Under the pieces are notes generated by a model, which saw only the letters and a program-made list of their open reading frames with translations, had not been told where the DNA came from and made no database searches. Shown piece after piece: positions 1-10,943 of a stretch of 64,000 bases of DNA (position 1 is the stretch's first letter; the number at the start of each line of letters is the position of its first letter). The position numbers were made by a program, and so were the translations under genes. Origin of the DNA: Istiophorus platypterus. Lineage: Eukaryota; Chordata; Actinopteri; Istiophoriformes; Istiophoridae. The stretch spans positions 26,002,675 to 26,066,674 of the forward strand of contig CM029121.1 in NCBI GenBank assembly GCA_016859345.1, read 5' to 3'.

Positions 1-806
1 GAGACCTTGAGTTTGACGCTTTTTAGAGAAGTACCTGGAAGGAGAATGACCAGAGATGCGTTCCAGCCCCCGAGCGATCATCATAGGACAAGAGAAAGGA
101 AGCAAGAGAAAGGAACAATCATCCTCCTCATGGCGATTTCTCCCCTACAACTTCTAAAAATCAAGGGGCTGACAACCGGACGCCATCTCTTCTCCGTCCT
201 CGGCCTTCGACCGAAGATAGACCCCGACTGGCCGGTTCCTCCGGGCCCTAAAGGGCCTCCGTCTCTAAACAGATTACGGCAGAGCCAATGGGGGTAAAGT
301 GCAGGTCACCAGAGGGCAGGGATTCAATTGGCAAATGGAATTTTGGCGAGGGTCAGGTCTGCGTCAGGCTTCTCAGGGAGGGTCTCTTTTTCTTTTTCAT
401 TTTTTATTTCATCATGATTCTCATTCCCCTGAGGTGTATGAGGAACGACCTTCTCGCTGATCCCAGGACAGACGTCCCAGCAATCATCCTTCCAGCCCCA
501 CACCTTGATCTAGATTTTTGACCGTTGTTTAAAAAGAATTTACACCTCGGAAAAGTCAGATTTTCACAACCCCCTCGCCCCCCCCAAAAAAATCTAAAAG
601 AGTTTAACCGAGGATTTTAGAACAGGTATCATGATGCTTGTAAATCACTTTGGATTACAGTTCCCGTAAATCTAACGTAATGGCGCCTGGAGGTCAAAAA
701 CATGTCTTCAACCATAGAGGAACCAACTCTTGAGCTGAACTGAAAACATGACAATAAATCAAATTGTCGTTTGACTGTTTTTTCTTGTTTGTTTGTTTTC
801 TCCAAG
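1..806 (+). other. met: met intron (5' end outside window)
   Basis: No exon was recognised here. The preceding MET exon encodes the glycine-rich loop and the catalytic lysine, and none of that is present in any frame. A short C run and an A run lie near 580-595, and the T/G-rich polypyrimidine-like tract at 778-806 serves the next acceptor. Confidence 0.8.
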
Positions 807-988
807 GCATCACGGATCTGGAGGAGGTCTCCCAGTTCCTGAAGGAGGGGATAATCATGAAGGACTTCAGCCACCCCAACGTTCTCTCCCTGCTGGGGAT
901 CTGCCTGCCCCCCGAGGGTTCGCCGCTGGTGGTCCTGCCCTACATGAAGCACGGCGACCTGCGCAACTTCATCCGCGATGAAGCGCAC
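807..988 (+). CDS. met: met exon, kinase N-lobe and hinge
   Basis: The acceptor TTTTCTCCAAG precedes the exon and GTAAGG follows it. The first two bases finish a codon begun in the previous exon, which is outside the window. The next 60 codons run from ITDLEEVSQFL to NFIRDEAH and end in phase 0. They cover the helix C region, the strand leading to the gatekeeper, and the hinge (LPYMKHGDLRN). Human MET differs at only a few positions, for example the LPPEGSPL segment. Confidence 0.96.
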
Positions 989-2629
989 GTAAGGCCGAGG
1001 GAGACGCGCTCTGAGGCCATTTTAGGGCGGTCGACACGTCAGAGGTTAAGGCAGATGGGGTTTCCGACCGAGTCAGACGAATGTGTTGTGTTTTCTCCAG
1101 AACCCGACGGTGAAAGACCTGATGGGCTTCGGGCTGCAGGTGGCCCGGGGGATGGAGTACCTGGCCAGCAAGAAGTTCGTCCACCGGGACCTCGCCGCCA
1201 GGAACTGCATGTGAGCTCTGGACCCTGTTGGCTCAAATATCACAAAAAACCCCAAAAAATGACGAGCGTAACACAAATCAAACGTTCTTTGTTCTGGCAG
1301 GTTGGATGAGAGCTACACGGTGAAGGTGGCCGACTTCGGCCTGGCCAGGGACGTTTACGACAAGGAGTACTACAGCGTCCACAACAAGAGCGGGGTCAAG
1401 CTGCCCGTCAAGTGGATGGCTCTGGAGAGCCTGCAGACGCACAAGTTCACCACCAAGTCCGACGTGGTGAGGGCCCCGGTCCGAGGGACGCCGACGACGT
1501 CCCGCCCCTCTTGTCACTTAGCGACAAAATGTCCAACGCAAATATCCTCATTAGCATTTTATGAGATGTTACTGAAAAGGACGCCGGTGAAATAAAGGGG
1601 TTAATTTTGACCGTTTCCCCTACAGTGGTCGTTTGGCGTGTTGTTATGGGAGCTGATGACCCGCGGGGCGCCGCCGTACTCTGACGTGAACTCCTTCGAC
1701 ATCACCGTCTTCCTCCTGCAGGGGAGGAGGCTGCTGCAGCCTGAGTTCTGCCCCGACGCCCTGTGAGTCTGCATGCACACACACACACAGTCATATATAC
1801 TTTCATAGATATTTTTCACCTGTCCTTCGCCTCCTGGAAGCGAAGCGCCATGGCTCGGTTAGCGCGAGTGATTTACCGCCCAGTGGCGCTTAAATACATC
1901 ATCGGCGATGGAGTCTGAAATCCAGGGAGGGCGGCGGCGGTGGCGGCATCGGCAGCAGGGAAGAACGGTGGAGGTGAAGCGATACGAGCAGTGGAGGTCA
2001 AAAATTAAAGGGGGAAAAAAACCACACACTCGTGGCACCTCAGTCTCCTCGGCCGAGGTGGTTCGTGGTTCGACTAGACGCCACTTTTCTCCCGCCTCAC
2101 AATAAAACTCAAATAGAGTTTTAAACAGAAATTAAATTCCAACAAAGACTTACTTTTGTGATTTTTTTATTTTCTGTCGACAGTTCGAGTTTTTCAAAGT
2201 TTTCTTAGGATCCGTTTACATCAGAGTTTGCCAGAGGAAGAAAAGAAACAACAAAACAGCAGGACTTTGTCTTGGACCAGTTCGGGTGAACTCGCCGGTT
2301 CCTCCAGACTGAACTCAGGTCACGGTCTTTAGTATTAAAAAAATCGTCTTTTCCCCCGCTGATAAAATACAGCGGCTACTTGAGGTGGATGAAAAATGAG
2401 AGCGAGGGATTGAAAACATGCAAAAACGCACGTCTGTCTGTGAGAAAATGCTCCGTCAAATCACAGCGGAGTATTTCACTGTCAACAAAACACACACATA
2501 CGCGCGCTTCGGCTCAGTTAACACTACAGTATCTCATCCGTTAAACTCTGACCCGGTGGTAACTGGGAACCGAACGCCAAGGGTGAGCTCATATGGAGCT
2601 GATAACGCCATGGGGTGCACTGCAAGTGT

Positions 2630-2690
<61 letters not shown>

Positions 2691-2841
2691 AAGTCATAGT
2701 AGGGAGTGGGAGTGTTCAGGTGAGGGGAGGCTGAGGCCCAAAGTACCCAAGCTGTAAATTAAAATGGAGACATCAGGCGCTGATGCACATCTGCAAACAT
2801 TCCCGCAATTCCTCCCCCCCCAACACACACACACACACACT

Positions 2842-2888
<47 letters not shown>

Positions 2889-3884
2889 CCACGTGCAAGG
2901 AATAACTTTTGATGGATTTCTAGGGCCATCGATTGATGGAATTTAATATTAATAGCTGTCGTGGCATTTTGGAACGAGGGAAAATAAAAAAGGGTAGAAA
3001 ACACGAGGTTCCCAGGTTCAAACGGTAGATGACGGATGGTCGTATGGAAAAAACAAAAAAAAGAAAAAGAAAAAACCTCTAAAAGAGGAGCGGAGAGGCG
3101 GAATCTAGGGCTACAGGGCGTCTAAAAAAAGAAATGAGGAATGATGGGTCGTTAAACCGCTACACAGCTGAAACAGCGGGGGGAAAAAAAAGACATAAAG
3201 AAAAACCAACGGCAGCGACGAGAAATCACAGGAACCAGGCGATGGCGAGAGCGAGCGCGGAGGAAATAAAGAAATAAACTATCGTAAAGTCACAACCCAG
3301 AAAAATGTGCCTCTTCTTTTGGTTGCTTGAGGGTTTTGTTGTGGAAGCGTTTTCCCGTCTTTACACTCACAGGGAGTTTCCTCGGGCAAAAGCGTCTGTC
3401 GAGTGACTTTAATACAGTTTAAGGCCTGTGAGCAGTAGTAACTATTATTTTAGGGTTGAAATAGGCCAAACACCGAGCGCTGCAGCCCCCGTTTTCCCCC
3501 CTGGTGTTGCCCTGACTCCTCTTCTTCCTCTTCCTCTCCCCACCCAGATACACGGTGATGATTGAGTGCTGGCACCCGAAGCCGGAGCGCCGGCCCTCCT
3601 TCTCCGAGCTGGTGTCGCGCATCTCCGCCATCTTCTCCAGCTTCAGCGGCGAGCACTACGTCCTGCTCAACACCACCTACGTCAACATCGACAAGATGAG
3701 CCCTTACCCCTCCCTCCTCGCTTCCTCCTCCTCCTCCCCCTCCTCCTCTGCCGCCGTCGCCTCCACCTCTTCGTCTTCCTCCTCCTCCTCCTCCTCCTCC
3801 TCCTCCTCGGACCCCTCCGCCTCCATGTCCCTGCCGTCCCAGTCCCCCTTCTTCTGCCACGTGGAGCGAGACTGCTGCACCTGA
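807..3884 (+). CDS. met: met receptor tyrosine kinase, 3' part of gene (five terminal coding exons)
   Basis: MET is the hepatocyte growth factor receptor, a plasma-membrane tyrosine kinase driving migration, growth and branching. Seen here, in exons 807-988, 1101-1210, 1301-1466, 1626-1762 and 3548-3884: N-lobe and hinge (FSHPNVLSLLGICL, VVLPYMKHGDL), catalytic loop HRDLAARN, DFG, activation loop YDKEYY with the tandem autophosphorylation tyrosines, KWMALESLQ, WELMTRGAPPYSDV, and the C-terminal lobe ending RPSFSELVSRISAIFSSF. All junctions are GT-AG and phases join without frameshift. The glycine loop and catalytic lysine lie in exons upstream of the window. The tail keeps two docking tyrosines (YVLL, YVNI) and PYPSLL, then diverges into a serine-rich stretch ending in CCT. 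RON (mst1r) is the nearest alternative, but the tail, near-identity to MET and capza2 downstream favour met. Confidence 0.97.
1101..1210 (+). CDS. met: met exon, catalytic loop HRDLAARN
   Basis: The acceptor is TTTTCTCCAG and the donor GTGAGC. It encodes NPTVKDLMGFGLQVARGMEYL and then the catalytic loop VHRDLAARNC, ending with the first two bases of a Met codon. The aspartate of HRD and the following arginine and asparagine needed for catalysis are intact. Confidence 0.97.
1301..1466 (+). CDS. met: met exon, DFG and activation loop
   Basis: The acceptor is TTCTGGCAG and the donor GTGAGG. The first base completes the split Met codon. The exon encodes LDESYTVKVADFGLARDVYD, then the autophosphorylation motif KEYYSVHNKSG, then LPVKWMALESLQ and FTTKSDV. 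It ends in phase 0 exactly before the conserved tryptophan of DVWSFG. The tyrosine pair equivalent to human Y1234/Y1235 is intact. Confidence 0.97.
1626..1762 (+). CDS. met: met exon, WSFGVLLWELMTRG segment
   Basis: The acceptor is CCCCTACAG and the donor GTGAGT. It encodes WSFGVLLWELMTRGAPPYSD followed by VNSFDITVFLLQGRRLLQPE and FCPDA. It ends with CT, which the A at the start of the last exon turns into a Leu codon. Confidence 0.96.
2632..2687 (+). repeat. (TG)n microsatellite
   Basis: About 28 uninterrupted GT units inside the last met intron. It faces a (CA)n tract 135 bp downstream, so the two are complementary in one transcript. Confidence 0.98.
2823..2885 (+). repeat. (CA)n microsatellite
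   Basis: About 31 AC units with one TCTC interruption, in the last met intron. Confidence 0.98.
3548..3884 (+). CDS. met: met terminal coding exon with poly-serine tail
   Basis: The acceptor is CCCCACCCAG. The exon encodes YTVMIECWHPKPERRPSFSE, the end of the kinase fold, then EHYVLLNTTYVNI and MSPYPSLL. From about 3717 a (TCC)n-rich stretch encodes a tail dominated by serine, including an uninterrupted run of 14 serines. The protein ends FFCHVERDCCT with TGA at 3882-3884. The human tail at this place is an acidic stretch without a serine run. Confidence 0.95.
3717..3809 (+). repeat. met: coding (TCC)n trinucleotide repeat in met
   Basis: A run of mainly TCC and TCT/TCG codons in the reading frame, giving serine homopolymers broken by P, A, V and T. 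It probably arose by replication slippage and is likely length-polymorphic. Confidence 0.9.
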
Positions 3885-6300
3885 AAGAGAGGGAGGCGAA
3901 AAAGAAAAAGGAAGGGAACATGAAGCACGGCAGGTGGGGGGAGGAAAAAAGAAAAGACTCAGAAATGGAGAGAAAGATCGAGGAAGGAAAAAAACAGTGA
4001 GGTGATGAAGAACTACTGTATGTAACTGCCAAACACTGGACGCTGTACGCTGAGGAAAAAACACACACACACAAACACACACATACAGCTTTTGACTGTT
4101 CACTCGATGTACATAGATCCCCTCGACCTTTGACCTTTCTCGAGTGTTGACGAAACAGCCGGACCCTTCGTGAACTCACGGGGGGGGCAGCGGACAAAAG
4201 CCACTGACTGCTGTACCCAAACTAGGAGGGGGTGGACGGGGGGGATTTCACGGTTCTTCTCGTGGGCTGACGTGTGCTTCGATACGCGGATGCGGTAATG
4301 TGAATGCTCGACGGACGCTGGCCGCGCATTGTGTCATATAAAAAAAAAAAAAGAATTCACACCTCCACACGCTACATGTGAGACACGGCGGCGCCTTCGT
4401 ATACTTGACAGACAATGGGGCCTGCGTTGATGGATCCTCCGCCTCGGGGGGGGGGGGCGGATAACGGGAGCAGCATCGTAGGCGTCGAGTTGGGATGTGT
4501 TTGATTTAAAAAAAAAAAAAGAAAGAGAAAAAGAAAAACAACTGCTGCCTGCGTGCAGTTCACTGGATGCTTTATTTGTGTAATTATCTTAAAATTGCCT
4601 TTTATTGTGCTTGTTGGGGGGGGTTGCTGACTCACCTGTGTGAAAGCACCTTTTTATTTTCCTTTTTTATCTTTTGGTTGTTTTTTTTTTTTTTGATGTT
4701 GTTGTTTTTGTTTTTTAACCTGAAATGTCCCGTCATGTCCAAACACCGCAGCTCTGACAGCGCGAACACGCCCGGAAGCTTTGAGTTTCTTTTTGTTTGT
4801 TTGTTTGTTTGTTTTTGTTGATTCCCCCCCTTGGGAAAGACGGAGGAGAACGAATGAGAGTTGTGTTCTGGGGTTTGTTTGCTGGTTGACGAACCGTCTG
4901 CGTCGCTCGCTGTTTTCCAGGTTTTTGTCTAAGAACCTGCTCTGACCTGACTAAATGATGCCGTTTGCAGCCGCAGGGGTTTTTTGGTTTTTGTTTTGTT
5001 TTTTTAATCTCCCGTTCGCCGCATTTCACCTGAAAGTTGTTTTATCAAATTAAATAATTTTTTTCCGTCTTGAAGATTTCACAAAGGAGCTTCAAGTAAA
5101 AGCTTTACCTCAAAGATTCCCTCTGTTATTATACGACTGTCAGCCGCGGCTGTAAAATATCTAATGATGATGCATTGAGTCATTATGAAGAAATATTTAA
5201 ATGTAAAAAGACCACACAGGGTGTGTTAGCTTTGAAGTACAATTGATGTACAAATTACACTTTGTAAACCATTTTCAAAAGCTTCTCATTCTGAGTTTTT
5301 AGATTTTTTTTGGGGGGGGGGGGTTCTACCATTTCAGGCAGCCATTGACTCATTTTAGTACAATGTAAAATTGTTTAACAGATTCTATAAACTTTCTTCA
5401 GTTGTGTTTTCCATCACATTTTTCAGTTTTCATCGTGTTTTAATACAGTTTAAGTAATACAGTTTTTTGTTTTTTTTTCGTCGACTGTAACAGAACGTAA
5501 CACAAGTTTATGCCAGGTGATGAACATATGGATTATTGACTATGGAAGAGCCAGCCGCCAATTGATAATAATCCTGCTGACTTTAGGGAGATTTATTTTG
5601 TGGGAGGTTGAATGGGACAAAGTTTCTTTGGGAATCTTATGAAAATCTAAATCAGTCTGCTGCAGTAATTTACTGCGAGTAATTTACTAAATATGTTTAG
5701 TAAATTCTAATAATTTATACACTAAGTACAAAATAAAAAAAACACAGGTCTGGCTCCCCCAGCTGATTTTCTATGAGTTGGGATAAAAAAAAACGATGGA
5801 TTAAGCAATTTGAACAAGTTTAAAGAATCTGCTGAAAGATTTTTGTGCCACGCAGAAATGAATGGAAACGAATGGCTGCCCAGAGCGACGGGGGAAAAAA
5901 GCAGCAGCCTGATTTAAACAGTTGTTAACTAGGATGTAAAGTAAAGATAATTTGTGGAAAATGATCAAAAAAATGGAAAATGCTGTTGTGGTCTTTGTCC
6001 CTTTTTTATTCGCTTTTTGTAGCAGATTTTGTTGTTGTTTTTTGTTTTTTTTCAATCTGAATGGCTGCTGATGTGACCGGGCCATTGACGGACAGGTATG
6101 AATGTTTGCTATGACAAGAAAAAAAATTGCTGTACTATATTTTTGTATTGAGGACGAGTCTCTTTCTTTTTGGATCCGGTCAGACGGGGGTGGTGGTGGG
6201 GGCTGGTCGGGGGGGCACGTAACAAATGATCAAAGCCGCTCAATCAATCAGTCGCCCTCTTCTCTCTACAGAACAAATCACTGCCATTTGTCTTTTTGTA

Positions 6301-6306
6301 AATAAA
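6301..6306 (+). terminator. met: candidate proximal polyadenylation signal of met
   Basis: A canonical AATAAA about 2.4 kb downstream of the met stop codon. Use would leave out the downstream (TG)n tract. Confidence 0.5.
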
Positions 6307-6552
6307 GAGAAGGGATTATGGGGGACCTGTGCGGGTCTGTGTTGCTGGTCAACGTGCGGGTGCATGCGCTCGCTTGGCTATCAATCGCCGCCGAGGCTAG
6401 GGTCGCCGTGGGAACAGCCGAGAGCCGGGGGGGGCCACGAGCGGACCGCGCACCTGAACGCAACACTCAGAGACTGCTGTCACTTTGACCATGTGATTCT
6501 CCATGAATACTTTTTTTTTCTTATTTGTCTGTGCTTAACACTGTCTGTTCTA

Positions 6553-6560
6553 TGTGTGTA

Positions 6561-6618
<58 letters not shown>
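6553..6618 (+). repeat. (TG)n microsatellite in met 3'UTR
   Basis: About 30 TG units with a few TA and CG interruptions at the 5' edge. It lies between the proximal and distal AATAAA signals. Confidence 0.97.
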
Positions 6619-6619
<1 letters not shown>

Positions 6620-6702
6620 GCGTGTTTATGATTTTGTCTTTTAAAAAAATAAATCTTGAAGGTACATGTTCCTCTGTAATGTCAAATGAACTTTGTCAGT
6701 GT

Positions 6703-6708
6703 AATAAA
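6703..6708 (+). terminator. met: candidate distal polyadenylation signal of met
   Basis: AATAAA in the context GTGTAATAAAGC; a further AATAAA lies at 6648-6653. It is the last canonical signal before clearly intergenic repeats and gives a transcript end near 6720. Confidence 0.6.
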
Positions 6709-7340
6709 GCTATACTATCAGAGTTAGCCCCTGTTTTCCACACATCCCTTGTTAATGAGACAAAACGGCGAGAAAAACAATCAAAGATGCATCACGTCCG
6801 CAGTGAACGGAGAACAAAGCTGCAGCGACACCCTTAAGTGTTTAGCTTCTGGCAAGTGTTGAAACTTTAAAAATCTCTGGTAGTTTTAGACGAAGACAGA
6901 TGACTAGTCGGCCTCACGCTGGGTCAACACACTGTCATACAAGCACAACGTTGGGACCAAACAGTCGCTGCCTCTTGTTTGGACGCATTAAACCCCCTTT
7001 TTTTTCATTCCCATTGGTCGGTGGTGACCTCTGAACCCTTCACTTCTAGCCCAGCCCCCCCCCCCCCCCCCACGTCGCCCGACCCGTGTAAGTAACACGG
7101 TCCAGACACGCACCCCCCCTCGTCATTTAACTGGGCCGTGACCATGGCTTTCGGGAAAGGTTGTCCTTTCTCAGAGGTTTTTTTTGGGGTCACACCCATA
7201 TATGGTCTCACGTTCAAGAGTCACATCCAGTGGGCATGAGAACACTCAGTCTTTCAGGCTACATTTTGATGTGTTTTCAGTCTCGAGGGACCAGATTCTG
7301 CACGAAGACCATGCACTTGTGTCTTTTTTTCCCCTTCCCC

Positions 7341-7545
7341 TTAATTATGAGTCATTTATTTCAAAAGAATTTTAGAAGGCAACTTTATTGATAGAATTCA
7401 AGAATAAAAAAGAAGTTGCATTTCTCACATCATGTGCCACTAAGCCACATACAGCACCAAGGTAAATTGCCTTAAAGCGCAAATCTGAATTATGTCACAT
7501 CAGCATTAATTTGACATAGAAGGATATTGGTTATTAAACTTTTAG
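7341..7545 (+). repeat. diverged direct duplication, unit 1
   Basis: It shares an ordered series of blocks with 7755-7985, including AAAGAATTTTA, TGTGCCACTAA.CCACA, GGCACCAAGG-like, CACATCAG.ATTAATTTG and AGGATATTGGT. The offset is about 435 bp. Transposon origin is possible but I do not recognise the family. Confidence 0.7.
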
Positions 7546-7754
7546 CCTCTTAAGTACAAATTATGTACAATTTGCATTTTTGTTGACCACTTTCAAAGCT
7601 TGTCAATTGAAGCCCTTGACTTCCATTCATCTTAGCAGAATATAGAATTGTTTAATAGATTCTTGAAACTTTCTTGAGTTGCATAATCCGTCCAAATCCT
7701 GCCCATAGACCTGCTCTCAGTGATCTTTTTTACTTTTTTCCACACAGTGTGTTG

Positions 7755-7985
7755 CCATAATGAATCATTACTTCTTTAATTTAAAGTCTTTTATGTTGAA
7801 AGAATTTTAAAAAGACAACTGTTATCAACAGAATAAAAGAAAAAAGAAGATCCACAATGCATTTTTTTCATATATTGTGCCACTAAACCACAAAACTGCT
7901 TTACGGCACCAAGGAATTTTCTAAATGCTAACACATCAGTATTAATTTGGCTTTGCAGGATATTGGTCTTTAAAATCAAATTTTA
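7755..7985 (+). repeat. diverged direct duplication, unit 2
   Basis: The partner of 7341-7545, in the same orientation with many substitutions and small indels. The segment between the units (7550-7700) in turn resembles 5230-5420 inside the met 3'UTR. Confidence 0.7.
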
Positions 7986-10701
7986 CGCATTTACCTTAAT
8001 TTTTTTTTTGTTTGTTTTTATAAATGTTCTTACATTGTCTTTCATTACTTCACTTCACTCACACGAAGTGCTGCGGAAAGATATACACAAGCGCTTACAA
8101 GACATTATTGGACGTTTAGACAAATCACAACATGTAGAGTGTGAAGAAAGACGAGTCCAGAGGGGGAATCAAAGCCAGTGTCGAATCGCTGTGGTTGAAC
8201 AAGACTCTCCACTGTGGAAAAAAGAAAAACCGGGGGCGATTTGGATCGTTTTCTTGATTCCAAAGAAACACAGTGTGTGTAAAGGTAAAGTATGTGGCTT
8301 TTCACCCGCCTGCAGCGATATTAAAGGCGTGGCCCCAAGAGTCTCCTCAGAGAAGGCACAAGGTAAATCAGGGAATCTAATCTAGAACCTGATTCATATT
8401 TTTTTACAAGCAAGCAGCTTTATGGGTTTATTTTAAACAAGGATGAGCATGTATAGCGTTAGCGCCTTATAGCGTTTAAAAATGAGGGCCCTTATGGAAG
8501 CATCTCTTATTATATATACTGAGGGGCCTGTAATTCTTACAGCAATTATACTAAATACAACAAGACGGTTCTTATTTCTTGCCAAGTCCATTTTACTTAT
8601 GTTCAAAAGTCACAATAAATTTGCTTTAAACAACTTTACAGCCTGTTTGACATGGTGTGACATGAAAAAAAACAAAAAACAAAAGCGAAGAGAATAAAAA
8701 TAAAGTCCACCATCCTCTAAAGTTACTTCCCAATGTGATTCTTAATTTCCTTCCTCAGAACATTTTGTCATTTCAGTCCAAAACCAGGTGGTGTCACGGA
8801 AACTCGGATGTTTGCTTCCTTATTTTGAAACTTCACCAGCCCTGAAATCCAGGAAGGTTAAAAAAAAATGTCTTATAAAGAATATTAACGTTTGTTTTCG
8901 TACTGAGGCTTAAATTTGTCCCGGTTAAAAAAAAAAAGAAAAAAGTCCATGTTAAGCCCCTCGGCTAACAGTAGCATGAGGCATGTCTGTCTTTGCTACC
9001 CCCCGTCCCCCGTCCCTGCCGTGCCCCCCACACCAGGCTCATCCCGTCTTTCGTCCCCCCCCAGTGCTTCTGGTCTCCTCCCGTCGCCGGCCTCAAGGCT
9101 CTGTTTTGACACACCGGGGCCAGTTCTACGCTCTGAAACGCGTCGCAAAAAATTAATAGTGCAATACTTAAACCTGTCACCAATTTAACCTTTGGTCATT
9201 AAAGTCCTGTTTCTACTTACAAACGGAGCTTGGGGGTTAAAAGTCAATTTAAAAAAACCTACTTTTTAAACTGTTTTTAACACTCAGTGTTTCTATCTGA
9301 AACACATGGTGCAATTGGACAAATCAAAGAAACTGTATTCTGTTTTTTTAAAAAATAACTAAAAACACATTAACACTGCAAGTCAACCTCTCCACTCCCT
9401 GCTCCTAATCCCTTCTAAAGTCAACACCAGCAGGCTGTAATCCCCCCCCCCCAACGCTGTTCTCTACCTGTGCCAATTCAGGTGTTCACGTGTGTGCGTT
9501 TGTGAGTGTGATGTGAGTGTGTGTGCTGTAAGCGACACACGCTAAAAACACGGCCACACACATGTTCAAAGAGCGGACAGGTGCAGGCGAGCGTGGTGAT
9601 AGTGTCGCAGTAAAAAGAGGAAAAGTGGATGCAGGTTTTTTTGGAGGGTTGGTTTTGTTTTTTTTCGTACGCGAGTCATCAGGTGAGTCAATAGCATCAG
9701 TATGTGTGTCAGAGAGACTACACACTGCACAGAGGCTCCTTACACACATGCACGCACACACACACACAAATGTGCAAGCATGCACACACATGCTTATGTT
9801 AAAGTGATACTCCACCCTCAGAAGTTAGCTTCAGGGTATCAAACACCGACCCCATGTAGTTTCGAAGGGAGGCAGTTAAATGTCTCCAGTTTTTCTCACT
9901 GGAGAACAGTGACTACGATCGTCAGCTTCACACCTCAACTCCACATTTCATAAAGAAACGTGGTAGTTTGTTTTTTTTGTTCATTTATTTATGTATTTAT
10001 TTTACTTTTTTGTTTCACCTACTTTTATCCTACAGCTGTAGAAACAGGTTACTTCACGTGTTCGGATTTGTCAGAAGGGGGAAGTTGTGAAAACTGCGAG
10101 AAACGCGTTTTAAAAAACAAACACAAACAAACAAACAAAGAAACAAACAAACAAAAGATGGACAAAATCAACTCCCCCAGTCAATCGTGGATCAACTTCT
10201 GAAACCGGTGGATGCCACGTTCCCACTAATGCAAAGGTTTTCCAGCTCCGCACATCCAGTCTTTTTTCCTCTGTTTTAAAGGAGTAGCCTACAGGCCTAA
10301 ACCCTGTTTTCACGGGTGGAGGTTTGGTCCTCGTGGAGTCGCCTCTGATTGGTTAAATTTTAATTAATCTCAACCAGCTACGACCTTAAAAAACTGCTGT
10401 TGCCTTAATGACTCATTGATAATAATATTCCTTTGTTTAAACTGATACCTAAAGTACATTTTGATTATATTTCTGAACTTGAATGCAGGAAGATAAAAAC
10501 TTGTAAAGGAGTATTTTACGTAATGGTACTGTCCCTTTTATATAAAGTAGGTAAAGCCTCCATGGATATTTTCTCTCAGTAAAACTTGTCGTCATCTGAA
10601 ACGTATGTAACGAACACAAATTTTAGGCCAAAACAAATCACTGTGTTATGTGACAGAACAAGAGCAAAGTTAGCAGACATCTCTCTAACTTGCAGAGGAC
10701 A

Positions 10702-10702
<1 letters not shown>

Positions 10703-10737
<35 letters not shown>
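10703..10737 (+). repeat. (CA)n microsatellite
   Basis: About 17 CA units in intergenic DNA. Confidence 0.97.
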
Positions 10738-10740
<3 letters not shown>

Positions 10741-10884
10741 TTATCAGGGTATTAGCAGCCAAAGCCGGTCAGTGCCATTCTGACCTGCTGAGTCAACTCA
10801 CACTCATTATCCAGTTAATAAGTTTTGGCCTTGGTGAAACCAGGGAGGTGGATGGCACCGGGTGGAGGGGCTACCTCTGCCCCC

Positions 10885-10885
<1 letters not shown>

Positions 10886-10941
<56 letters not shown>
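10886..10941 (+). repeat. (CA)n microsatellite
   Basis: About 28 CA units in intergenic DNA. Confidence 0.97.

Positions 10942-10943
<2 letters not shown>

Larger units (their letters stand above)
1763..3547 (+). other. met: last met intron, microsatellite-rich
   Basis: This 1.8 kb intron separates the last two coding exons. It contains a (TG)n tract, a (CA)n tract and several purine-rich A/G runs (2985-3260). It ends in a CT-rich stretch and the acceptor CACCCAG. No exon was seen in it. Confidence 0.85.
3885..6720 (+). other. met: met 3' untranslated region
   Basis: This follows the met stop codon and has no coding signal. It contains G runs, T runs, (GTTT)n at 4792-4815 and a (TG)n tract near its end. 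Three AATAAA signals lie at 6301-6306, 6648-6653 and 6703-6708. The 3' limit is inferred from the last signal and was not seen directly. Confidence 0.7.
6721..9800. other. intergenic region met-capza2, proximal part
   Basis: No gene was seen. It holds a C run at 7053-7070, a diverged direct duplication at about 7341-7985, a C-rich stretch at 8998-9065, and short GT/CA-rich stretches at 9490-9800. Confidence 0.75.

Noticed and set aside
1..297. 96-codon open frame at the window start
   Set aside because: No similarity to the expected upstream MET exons (glycine loop, catalytic lysine); treated as intron.
3450..4103. 217-codon open frame on the minus strand opposite the last met exon
   Set aside because: It is the reverse reading of the TCC repeat (poly-Gly) and pyrimidine runs; the met frame on the plus strand has clear homology and splice sites.
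3682..4197. 171-codon minus-strand open frame
   Set aside because: Low-complexity Arg/Ser-rich reading of the same repeat and UTR.
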